Shown here: positions 8,762 to 15,734 of the stretch, piece by piece | How the letters are laid out: every line of letters begins with the position of its first letter | How positions within the stretch are numbered: position 1 is the stretch's first letter | Assembly: GCA_018400255.1 (NCBI GenBank) | Contig: JAGYMO010000376.1 | Coordinates: 1 to 17,371, forward strand | Length of the DNA: 17,371 nt | From: Deltaproteobacteria bacterium | GTDB taxonomy: Bacteria; Desulfobacterota; DSM-4660; Desulfatiglandales; B25-G16 | Reading direction: 5' to 3' | Program-made: the position numbers and the translations under genes | Notes under the pieces: generated by a model | What the model was told of the DNA's origin: nothing | What the model saw: only the letters and a program-made list of their open reading frames with translations | The model's database searches: none

Positions 8762-9423
8762 TTCACTATTCTGCCCTTATTAAGGGTCACTATTTTTTTC
8801 TCTGTATCTTTTAATAGCTCTTGGCTGTGTGTTGCCACCAGAACAGTGGTGCCTCTTTGATGTATTTCTTCTAACAAGGCCATTATTTCGATGGTAATCT
8901 CTGGGTCAAGGTTTCCGGTAGGCTCATCTGCTAATAAGATCGAAGGATTATTGATAATCGCCCTTGCAATCGCAACTCTCTGCTGTTCGCCTCCGGAAAG
9001 CTGGGGAGGATAGTAGCGTTCTTTTTTTGATAGCCCTAACTGCCTTAATGTTTGATGCACCTTTTTTCGTATGATGGGGTATTGCACACCAGAAATTTCA
9101 AGGCAAAGAGATACATTATTAAAAACAGTCCTGTTAGGCAATAGTTTGAAATCCTGGAAGACTACGCCTATCTTTCTTCGCAAAAACGCAAGCTGTTTCT
9201 CCTTAATTCTATTAATATTTATTCCATTTACCAAGGCATTGCCGCTTGTTGGCCTTTCGGAGCAAAAAATTATTTTTAGAAGTGTAGTTTTTCCGGCACC
9301 GGAAGGTCCGGTTATAAAAACAAATTCCCCCTTTTCTATGTTTAGGCTTAGGTCCACAATCGCTGGATTTTTTGGGCCAAAATTTTTATATACGTTAAAA
9401 AGTTTAATCATTCCAAAAACCAT
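8758..9423 (-). CDS. ftsE: Cell division ATP-binding protein FtsE
   Basis: This is the cytoplasmic ATPase of FtsEX, 221 residues. Walker A GPSGAGKT is at 39-46, Q-loop Gln90, the ABC signature LSGGEQQRVAIARA at 142-155, Walker B ILLADEP at 162-168 with Glu167, and the switch His199. The FtsE-typical VFQDFKLL (88-95) separates it from other small ABC ATPases such as LolD. The start is uncertain: a second ATG four codons in (9411) would give MIKLFNVYKNF, the form I usually associate with FtsE, and neither start has a strong ribosome binding site. It is the first gene of the minus-strand cluster, preceded by over 1 kb without genes. Confidence 0.96.
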   Translation of the reverse strand: MVFGMIKLFNVYKNFGPKNPAIVDLSLNIEKGEFVFITGPSGAGKTTLLKIIFCSERPTSGNALVNGININRIKEKQLAFLRRKIGVVFQDFKLLPNRTVFNNVSLCLEISGVQYPIIRKKVHQTLRQLGLSKKERYYPPQLSGGEQQRVAIARAIINNPSILLADEPTGNLDPEITIEIMALLEEIHQRGTTVLVATHSQELLKDTEKKIVTLNKGRIVK

Positions 9424-10091
9424 AAAGGCCCGCTAATGTATATGAATATAAGAGTTAGCCAACCTTCTTAATATATACAACAAGGAGATATTATCAATTT
9501 ATACTGCCTGCATATTGTCTTTACTTCTGTATTTCTTCCATTTAAGATATTTGATCTGTGTCTAATGACACTTTAGAGTCGAGTTAATTACTCAAGAAGA
9601 ACGGAGGGCATAGTAGCCATTTGTATTAATTCGCTTATTTAGTATATGCCTCATAGATGTTTTAAAAACTATCTATCTGCTTTTGACACAATAATAAATT
9701 TCATTAAAAGGGGCAATAATTTTTCATGTAGGCTGGCGGTTACTAATTATTGTTAGATTAAGGAGATAATTTAAGTTTTGGATTAATAAACAACGCATTG
9801 CACCAAAAATATAGCTGTGGCTTTTCTTAAACAATGCATAAGATTCCCCTGGTTATAATAATAGGGAATTTTGTATTATTTATGTTTGATTAAGCAGTTG
9901 CCAGGCTGGTTCCTTTATGATTAAGGCATATTATTACTCAAAATGCTGTTAAAATGTTATGCCTGCTGCTGCAGGTATCTAAAATCCTAAACATGATATT
10001 TCCAATTGATTGAAATGCTTTTTGAATGATCAAAAATAGTAAAATGAAAGTGCTTCTAATAATCATTATGTCCAATCTAAATAGTAACTAC

Positions 10092-10129
10092 TTAGGCATA
10101 GTGCCACAAAATCACTAAGCCGCAAAGAG
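10092..10129 (+). repeat. Degenerate 'CACAAA/CACTAAG' intergenic repeat, copy 1
   Basis: The core GCCACAAAATCACTAAGC is a run of short CAC-AA units spaced about 10 bases apart. It resembles the loosely repeated 'accacgaaggacacgaag' intergenic sequences that I recall from many environmental bacterial genomes. The second copy 95 bases away lies in the opposite orientation. I assign this by eye; the copies are too diverged to define exact ends. Confidence 0.4.
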
Positions 10130-10224
10130 TATGAAATTACTGCATTGTTGGGCCTGCTTGATATGCGGCGCATAAATAGTAGTGAGAAAACCTGACCGCA
10201 TACGTATTGTTATAGTGATATCAG

Positions 10225-10255
10225 TCTTTTCCTCGTGTTTTCGTGTCCTAGTGGC
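10225..10255 (-). repeat. Degenerate 'CACGAAAACACGA' intergenic repeat, copy 2
   Basis: Read on the minus strand this contains GGACACGAAAACACGAGG preceded by GCCACTA. It is a clearer copy of the repeat type seen at 10092-10129, in inverted orientation. Its function is unknown. It is not a CRISPR, since there are no regular spacers, and it is not inside a gene. Confidence 0.45.
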
Positions 10256-10559
10256 TGAACAGATACCTTAAATATACTATTTGAAAAATTTGAGTGATGA
10301 TTTAGGATTTTTTAAGGAAAAGCCTCTTTTTTAAGGCAAAATATTTAGGGAAAGAATGATGACTTTTTATGAATCACAAGTTTAGGTTTATCTGGTTCCC
10401 CATTAAGGCAAAAGTACTCACATAAGATCGATGCGGTAAGTGGTATAAATATAGAAAACCTTAAGATATAATTGAAAGTATATTCTCAAGGTAAAAATAG
10501 TATAAAAGGATGGAGGGAAAGTGATATAAAGCGGCAACTACTATATTTTTTTCATTCTA

Positions 10560-10591
10560 ATAGATAGTTTTAATTATCAAAACATATCTAT
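10560..10591 (-). repeat. AT-rich inverted repeat across the histidine kinase stop codon
   Basis: ATAGATA-GTTTT (10560-10571) pairs with AAAAC-A-TATCTAT (10579-10591), a 12-pair stem with one bulged A and a 7-base loop. It spans the TAG stop of the kinase gene. It could act as a 3' hairpin, but no T-run follows on the minus strand, so it is not a standard intrinsic terminator. Confidence 0.4.
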
Positions 10592-11826
10592 GCGTCCAGT
10601 ATTTTTCTGACTGTCTTTAATGCCTCTTGAAAGCGATAAGGCTTGGGCACGAATGCCAATGCGCCTTCGCTTAATGCCTTTTTAACCCTGCCGTTTATAG
10701 TATAACCGCTGCTAATTACTACCCTTGCCTTATTATCTATCCTTAGTAATTCATGAAGGCATTTGAGCCCACCCATGCCCGGCATGCCAACGTCTAATAT
10801 CACTATGTCAATCGCAGAGCCAGAGTATGTTTGTATAGCCTCTTCCCCGCTGCATGCTGTTATAACTTGGTAATTATATCTTCCGAGCATTTCTTTCCCT
10901 ATGTCTAAGATAGAGACATCATCATCTACTAAGAGGATCGTCTCCATCCCATTTAGTCCATTTGTGGCCCCTGGTTTCCCCTTTGCCTTAAGTGGGATAT
11001 TGCTTGAATCAGCTACAGGGAGATGTATATAAAAGCTTGTTCCCTTATTGGGAACGCTCGAACACTCGATGAGCCCACCGTTATCTTCAATAATGGTTTT
11101 GGCAGTAGAAAGGCCAAGGCCTGTACCCCTACCTGGCTCCTTGGTCGTAAAAAATGGTCTAAAAATATTCTCCTTTACTTCCTCCGCCATCCCAAGGCCA
11201 GTATCAGATACCTCTAAAAGAACATATTGTTGGATTCCTTTGGCATATAACCCACCTTTGTTCAATGGATCATTATTGGTTGTTTTGAATTTAAGCTCCC
11301 CACCGTCTGGCATAGCGTCTCTTGAATTAATTGCAAGGTTAATTATTACCTGTTCGACATGGCCGGAATCAACATTTACCTTTTTAAGATCATTTGCTAA
11401 CTCAGTTTTTATGCTAATCATCTTTGGAACAGTTCTCTTAAGGAGATTGGCTGTTTCAACAATTTGTTCATTTAGGTTAATAGAATTAGACTTATAGGTT
11501 GTTTTTCTGCCAAGGGTTATAAATTGGCGGCTTAATTCGCTTCCTTTCGTGGCTGCTTGCTGAATCTGCAGTAATTTTTTGTAGTCTTGGTCACCCTCTT
11601 TCTTGTTAAGCAAAAGCAGTTCCGCATTTCCCAGTATAGTCTGTAAGATGTTATTAAAATCATGGGCAATGCCTCCTGCCATTGTAGCAAGGGCCTCCAT
11701 CTTTTGAGACCTCTTGAGCTGTTCTGCCATATTTTTATACTCTTCCTCATGTAACCTAAGGGCTGTTATTTCTTTCTCAAGAATATTTATTCTGGACCGC
11801 AAATCATCAATAGATAAGGCTTTCAT
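10588..11826 (-). CDS. Soluble hybrid histidine kinase with C-terminal receiver domain
   Basis: This 412-residue protein has no membrane segment and no visible sensor domain. A short helical, coiled-coil-like N-terminus (1-42) leads directly into the dimerisation domain with phospho-accepting His55 (GGIAHDFNNIL). The ATPase domain has the N box NLAINSRDAM (163-172), DTGLGM (208-213), FRPFFTTK (222-229) and GRGTGLGLS (232-240). A receiver domain follows (about 296-412) with acidic pocket Asp301-303, phospho-acceptor Asp345, Ser372/373 and Lys395 in PKP. All catalytic residues are present. The missing input domain suggests a partner protein controls it. The NtrC-family regulator lies upstream on the same strand but 337 bases away, and a consensus sigma54 promoter precedes this gene. 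Confidence 0.95.
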   Translation of the reverse strand: MKALSIDDLRSRINILEKEITALRLHEEEYKNMAEQLKRSQKMEALATMAGGIAHDFNNILQTILGNAELLLLNKKEGDQDYKKLLQIQQAATKGSELSRQFITLGRKTTYKSNSINLNEQIVETANLLKRTVPKMISIKTELANDLKKVNVDSGHVEQVIINLAINSRDAMPDGGELKFKTTNNDPLNKGGLYAKGIQQYVLLEVSDTGLGMAEEVKENIFRPFFTTKEPGRGTGLGLSTAKTIIEDNGGLIECSSVPNKGTSFYIHLPVADSSNIPLKAKGKPGATNGLNGMETILLVDDDVSILDIGKEMLGRYNYQVITACSGEEAIQTYSGSAIDIVILDVGMPGMGGLKCLHELLRIDNKARVVISSGYTINGRVKKALSEGALAFVPKPYRFQEALKTVRKILDA

Positions 11827-11908
11827 TTATACCCTTATGTAAGATTTTCGATGGTTGCCACTGTGAAACGCAGGCATGTTTTTGATGTCTAACGATATGG
11901 TTAATATT

Positions 11909-11924
11909 AGCAATTATTATGCCA
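11909..11924 (-). promoter_or_regulatory. Sigma54 (-24/-12) promoter of the histidine kinase gene
   Basis: On the minus strand the sequence is TGGCATAATAATTGCT, matching every defined base of the consensus TGGCAYRNNNNTTGCW with exact GG-to-GC spacing. It lies upstream of the kinase gene in the right direction. The predicted start is near 11898, giving a leader of about 72 bases. An NtrC-family activator gene lies immediately upstream, and candidate enhancer palindromes occur at 12028-12074. No transcript evidence is available. Confidence 0.75.
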
Positions 11925-12027
11925 TTGGGGGATTAAAGGTAGTAATCAATTTTTCAATTTCTTTATAGGCTATACTTTAGGGTTTTTTTGTCTTTCACCT
12001 TTTACAACGCCATGGGCGCTAAAGAAA

Positions 12028-12074
12028 ATCTTAAGATAGGCTCAAGGGGCCATCTCAGTCATCAAGGCTTAAGC
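12028..12074. promoter_or_regulatory. Two CTTAAG-centred palindromes, possible activator binding sites
   Basis: ATCTTAAGAT (12028-12037) and GCTTAAGC (12067-12074) are perfect palindromes whose centres are 38 bases apart. They lie about 134 and 172 bases upstream of the predicted sigma54 start site, the usual distance for enhancers bound by NtrC-family activators. A separate small dyad, CGCC-ATG-GGCG, is at 12008-12018. The activator is not identified, so binding is inferred from position only. Confidence 0.35.
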
Positions 12075-12115
12075 AGAGTAGTTTTTCTTATTTGTTTAGT
12101 AATGTATCTTTTTGC

Positions 12116-12138
12116 AAAACTCAAGTTAACCCTGAGTT
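12116..12138 (-). terminator. Weak hairpin after the sigma54 activator gene
   Basis: On the minus strand AACTCA and TGAGTT pair around a 9-base loop and run straight into TTTT. It lies about 26 bases past the activator's stop codon and before the kinase promoter, as a terminator should. The stem is short and AT-rich, so termination would be inefficient. Confidence 0.3.
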
Positions 12139-12163
12139 GTTGAGATTTCTTGGTCTCGAATTT

Positions 12164-13513
12164 TTAATTATTGGGAGGCTTTAGATAATGTAGCTTTGAT
12201 AAGAGGGTGTTGCGGTGGACGCCTAAAATTTCGGCAGCCTTTGTCCTGTTCCAATTTGCTCTTTCAAGTACGGCATTTACGTACTGCTTTTCAAATGTTT
12301 TTATCGCTTCCTTTAAAGGGAGATTTTTTATTTCAGTTTTTTTCATTGGAAATAATGGAATATCCTCCAGGTGTATTATCGGTCCTTTGCATAATGTATA
12401 TAACCTTTCTACTAGGTTCTCAAGTTCGCGAACGTTTCCTGGCCAATCATATTCTAATAATGTTTTGAGTGCTCGTTGTGAAAAACTCTTTCTCCCTAAC
12501 CCATTAGCCTTTGTGCGTATTCCTAAGAAATGGTTTAGCAGGACGGGAATGTCCTCTTTTCGTTCACGTAAGGGGGGAATTATTATCGGAAAAACGTTAA
12601 GTCTGTAAAATAAATCATTTCTAAATTTTCCATTCAATATCATTTCATCTAAATTTTTGTTAGAGGCAGCGATAAATTTTGCATCAACCTTTATTACCTT
12701 TGTGCTCCCCAATCTTTCAAATTCCTTTTCCTGTATAACCCTTAAAAGCTTAGCCTGCATATTAATATCCAGGGTATCGATGTCATCAAAAAACACGGTT
12801 CCCCCTTGAGCTATTTCAAGCTTGCCGATGACTGTGTTTAAGGCTCCTGTAAAAGCTCCCTTGTTATGGCCAAATACCTCGCTTTCCATAAGGCTTTGGG
12901 GTATGGAGGCACAATTTATAACTACAAAAGGATGGTCGTTTCTAGGGCCCAGTCGATGTATGGCCCTTGCAACCAGTTCCTTACCCGTTCCACTTTCCCC
13001 CTGTATAAGCACAGTACCGTCACTCTGAGAGATGGTTGAAATAAGCTCAAAAATTTTCATCATTTCCTTGCCTTGTCCCACCATTTTTTCAAAAGGCTGA
13101 ACCCTTTCAAGCTCGTTTCTCAGATAGGTTAACTCTTGAACTAGGCTGTGTTTTTCTAACGCACGATGAATAACTGTGATTACCTCATCGACATTAAATG
13201 GTTTAATTATATACTCGTATGCTCCAATCTTTATCGCCTTTACGGCTGTTTTAACTTCTTTGACTGCAGTTACCATGATTATCTCAGTATTTGGATCCAT
13301 TTCCTTTAATTTTGCCAGCAAATCAATACCGTATATATCAGGTAAAAGTATGTCGAGCAATATTAGGTCAACAGGATTTTTAGAAAAGATATCAATAGCC
13401 TTTTCGCCAGAGTCAGCCAAAAGAACATTAAACTCCTCTTTTAAAACCATATTAAAGGACTGGCGAACACCTAATTCATCATCTACAACAAGTATAGTTT
13501 TTTTCCTTTCCAA
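12164..13513 (-). CDS. NtrC-family sigma54-dependent response regulator
   Basis: This 449-residue enhancer-binding protein has a receiver domain (about 5-120; Asp11/12, phospho-acceptor Asp54, Lys104), an AAA+ domain (about 144-378) and a C-terminal Fis-type helix-turn-helix (424-444, TKAAEILGVHRNTLLSKL). The AAA+ domain has Walker A GESGTGKE (172-179), the sigma54-contacting GAFTGA (219-224), and FRNDLFYRLNVFPI (297-310). Walker B reads VFFDDID, with Asp244 where most family members have Glu. The start is TTG: an in-frame TAA lies directly before it, AGAGGGG sits four bases upstream, and the next Met is residue 22, inside the receiver domain. It probably works with sigma54 and perhaps with the downstream hybrid kinase. 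The target genes are unknown, apart from the nearby sigma54 promoter. Confidence 0.95.
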   Translation of the reverse strand: MERKKTILVVDDELGVRQSFNMVLKEEFNVLLADSGEKAIDIFSKNPVDLILLDILLPDIYGIDLLAKLKEMDPNTEIIMVTAVKEVKTAVKAIKIGAYEYIIKPFNVDEVITVIHRALEKHSLVQELTYLRNELERVQPFEKMVGQGKEMMKIFELISTISQSDGTVLIQGESGTGKELVARAIHRLGPRNDHPFVVINCASIPQSLMESEVFGHNKGAFTGALNTVIGKLEIAQGGTVFFDDIDTLDINMQAKLLRVIQEKEFERLGSTKVIKVDAKFIAASNKNLDEMILNGKFRNDLFYRLNVFPIIIPPLRERKEDIPVLLNHFLGIRTKANGLGRKSFSQRALKTLLEYDWPGNVRELENLVERLYTLCKGPIIHLEDIPLFPMKKTEIKNLPLKEAIKTFEKQYVNAVLERANWNRTKAAEILGVHRNTLLSKLHYLKPPNN

Positions 13514-13517
13514 TTAG

Positions 13518-13524
13518 CCCCTCT
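13518..13524 (-). promoter_or_regulatory. Ribosome binding site for the TTG-initiated regulator gene
   Basis: AGAGGGG on the minus strand lies four bases before TTG. Because TAA immediately precedes that TTG in frame and no ATG occurs before codon 22, this site fixes the start at 13513. Confidence 0.65.
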
Positions 13525-13635
13525 TAATTAATGACTGAATAAAAATAAGTTCGTGAACAAAAAAGCTTTGAAAAGGCCTTCTAGACTTACTAGCCTTTCT
13601 CTGCCTACTTTAAAAGAAATTAATTTGTTTTAAAA

Positions 13636-13651
13636 AGCAATAAGTATTCCC
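13636..13651 (-). promoter_or_regulatory. Weak sigma54-like promoter upstream of the activator gene
   Basis: The minus strand reads GGGAATACTTATTGCT. The invariant GG and GC are correctly spaced and TTGCT is perfect, but the -24 half departs from TGGCA at two bases. A start near 13625 would leave a 112-base leader. If real, the activator would also be transcribed by sigma54. Confidence 0.3.
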
Positions 13652-13681
13652 AGGCACCAAAGATGTATTTGTTTATAAATA

Positions 13682-13885
13682 TGACAAACCCGTAAAAAGT
13701 CTTTTGCGAGCGATTTTGGCTACTTTTGGAAATAGATTCATGAAAATGCTGAGCGTATAATCCCGCTGCAAGCGGGACAAACTGTTTGAGGCCTTTAGGC
13801 CGAGTTTTTGGAATTTAGCGAAGCATTTGATGAATCCCAAAATGGGCATCATGAGCGAGTAAAATGACTTTTTGCGAAACTATCA
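13682..13885. mobile_element. 204-base palindromic MITE-like element
   Basis: No coding frame is visible. The ends are imperfect inverted repeats: CGTAAAAAGTC (13691-13701) faces GACTTTTTGCG (13866-13876), a 10/11 match, with TGA and TCA at the outer edges. Inside, GATTCATGAAAATGCTGAGC (13735-13754) faces GCGAAGCATTTGATGAATC (13818-13836). At the centre are a perfect hairpin TCCCGCT-GCA-AGCGGGA (13761-13777) and GGCCTTTAGGCC (13790-13801). The nested symmetry is that of a non-autonomous transposable element or a large RNA hairpin. Ends of the GTAAAAAGTC type resemble intergenic repeats I recall from Desulfobacterota genomes, but I cannot confirm this. No target-site duplication is evident. 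Confidence 0.6.
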
Positions 13886-13955
13886 ATGTTGAAGGTAAAA
13901 CGTATATCAAATATTCAAATATATAACGGGGCTGCAGATATTTGCAAAAGTGAAA

Positions 13956-15734
13956 TTATGGAGCTGCAATGTAACGCTCATTCTGATTGTGCGTCCCAAG
14001 GGCTGCACGGATTTCTTGGATTTCTTTTTGAATCTGATTGTCGTCCGCACCAACTTCTCGTAAGATTTGGATGGCACACCCTATTGCGGTTTCTGCTTCC
14101 TCAATGCAGATGTTTGTAGCACCCATTTCCTCTAACCAAACCCGTTCCTTTAGGTATCGGGCCCGGGTAAAGACATGTATCTCAGGATTTAATTCCCTCG
14201 CTGTCACGATCACTGCAGTACGAGTTAATATATCGGGAATGGTGACTAAAAGGTAATCGGCTTTCTGCACCCCTGCGGTTATCAAAATTTCCCGCTGGCT
14301 GGCATCGCCGTAAATTGCAGCCTGTCCCGACTCCGTCAGGTTTCGGATTGTATCTACATTCAGATCAATGATCAACAGGGGAATATCAAAATCTTTAAGG
14401 ATACGGGATGCAGTTTGTCCCACTGGACCATAACCCACAATTATGGCCCTATACTTGGTTGTAGGCTTTTGATCGAGCCTGGATGACAGCAGCCATTTCT
14501 CTTTATATCTTGACCTATGGCTTAGAATACGCCAGATGTGTTTTTTACGGCGCAGCCATTGCTCAATTTGAGTAATTGTACCGAACAAAGGTGGGTTTAC
14601 AGCAATCGCAATTAATGCGCAGGCTACCAGAAGGCTGTGTCCCTTTGCTGAAATTATTTCTAATCCCATCGCCTCATTTGCTAAAAGAAAGGAAAATTCG
14701 CCAATTTGACCAAGTGAAAGGGCGACAGTAATTGCAGTGCGCACTGAATAACGAAGGAACCATATGACAAGAAAGGCTGTTAGGGGGTTTACAACCATTA
14801 TGATTGCAAGAAGCCCAGACAGAAGGAGGGGTTGCTCAATGATGGCTTTCGGATCAAAGAGCATGCCTACTGATACAAAGAAAAGGACGGCAAAGGCATC
14901 TCTCATTGGTAGGGCATCGGCAGCCGCTTGATGGCTTACTTCTGTTTGGCCAACAAAGATACCTGCGAGAAACGCTCCCAATGCCATTGACACATCGAAT
15001 AAGGCGGCAGATATTGTAGCAATCGCCAATGCCAGACTAAGTATAGTGAGTATGAAAAGTTCTCTCGACCGTGTGCGCGCCACAAAATTCAAAAGCCAGG
15101 GAATCGCTTTTCGCCCTATAATGACGACAAGGATGGTCAATCCAGCAAATTTTGCCATCGCCCAGGCCAATTTGGTTATTACGGCTTCCCCACTCCCCCC
15201 GGATTGCCCGTAAAAACTGGCTATACCAGGCAAGGCCACTAAGATAAAGACCGTAAAAATGTCTTGAAGGATTAGCCATCCGATTGCAATATGCCCCTGG
15301 CTGGTGTCAAGTAGATCATTGTCCGTGAGTATATGGATTACAACAACTGTGCTGGCAATGGATACGGAAATTCCGAGCACAATGCTTGCTCCTCCGTCCA
15401 TGCCGAGTGAGATGGCAACAATTGTGCCTAATACCGAAGCCACCAGGACTTGACTAATGCAGCCTGGTATCACGATTCTCCTGACAGCAAGCAGGTCCTT
15501 GAAATTTAGATGAATTCCAACCCCGAACATTATGAGGATAACGCCAACCTCCGCAAAGTCATGGGCCATTTTGGGGTCGGCGACAAAACCGGGAGTGCAG
15601 GGGCCGAGAGCAATTCCCGCCAGCAAATATCCGATGATCGGCGAAAGGCGAAACCGCTGCGCAGCAAGCCCTAGCACAAGGGCCAGGACTAAACTTACTG
15701 ATAGATTGACGAGAAACCCTAATCCTTCTTGCAT
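13956..15734 (-). CDS. ybaL: YbaL/Kef-type monovalent cation:proton antiporter (CPA2) with RCK domain
   Basis: This 592-residue inner-membrane transporter would exchange K+ or Na+ for protons. The N-terminal half (about 5-390) is the CPA2 membrane domain with about 12 helices. It includes SPIIGYLLAGIALGPCTPGF (31-50), LQDIFT with Asp158, AFAVLFFVSVGMLFDP (280-295) and GQIGEFSF (342-349). A TrkA-N/RCK domain follows (about 428-545): nucleotide loop GYGPVG (434-439) and acidic Asp457, suggesting control by a dinucleotide. Sequence and length fit E. coli YbaL better than KefB/KefC. Two 60-base lines are 29/60 and 36/60 G+C, against 19-23/60 in lines of neighbouring genes, so it may have been acquired. 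The 204-base palindromic element lies 70 bases beyond its 3' end. Confidence 0.9.
   Translation of the reverse strand: MQEGLGFLVNLSVSLVLALVLGLAAQRFRLSPIIGYLLAGIALGPCTPGFVADPKMAHDFAEVGVILIMFGVGIHLNFKDLLAVRRIVIPGCISQVLVASVLGTIVAISLGMDGGASIVLGISVSIASTVVVIHILTDNDLLDTSQGHIAIGWLILQDIFTVFILVALPGIASFYGQSGGSGEAVITKLAWAMAKFAGLTILVVIIGRKAIPWLLNFVARTRSRELFILTILSLALAIATISAALFDVSMALGAFLAGIFVGQTEVSHQAAADALPMRDAFAVLFFVSVGMLFDPKAIIEQPLLLSGLLAIIMVVNPLTAFLVIWFLRYSVRTAITVALSLGQIGEFSFLLANEAMGLEIISAKGHSLLVACALIAIAVNPPLFGTITQIEQWLRRKKHIWRILSHRSRYKEKWLLSSRLDQKPTTKYRAIIVGYGPVGQTASRILKDFDIPLLIIDLNVDTIRNLTESGQAAIYGDASQREILITAGVQKADYLLVTIPDILTRTAVIVTARELNPEIHVFTRARYLKERVWLEEMGATNICIEEAETAIGCAIQILREVGADDNQIQKEIQEIRAALGTHNQNERYIAAP

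Larger units (their letters stand above)
9424..10587. other. 1.16 kb gene-free stretch upstream of ftsE
   Basis: There is no long open frame on either strand, stops are dense, and I recognise no RNA gene. It must contain the ftsE promoter, but I could not identify a convincing one. Visible items are a small GC hairpin CCTGC-TGCT-GCAGG at 9962-9975, a pair of repeat-like sequences at 10092-10129 and 10225-10255, and an AT-rich dyad overlapping the end of the histidine kinase gene. The size is unusual beside otherwise compact genes. It may hold decayed sequence or an unrecognised small RNA. Confidence 0.6.

Noticed and set aside
10092..10255. Periodic repeats as a CRISPR array
   Set aside because: Only two diverged copies in opposite orientation, no constant repeat length, no spacers and no cas genes nearby.
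11048..11497. 149-codon plus-strand open frame
   Set aside because: It is antisense to the ATPase domain of the histidine kinase, whose motifs are intact; composition gives no sign of a real protein.
13886..14119. 77-codon plus-strand frame starting at the edge of the palindromic element
   Set aside because: It mostly overlaps the antisense of the antiporter C-terminus and has no ribosome binding site, so it was not called as a gene.
15037..15279. 80-codon minus-strand frame inside the antiporter
   Set aside because: It is an alternative frame of the same strand within a clearly coding membrane domain; it is not evidence for a frameshift.
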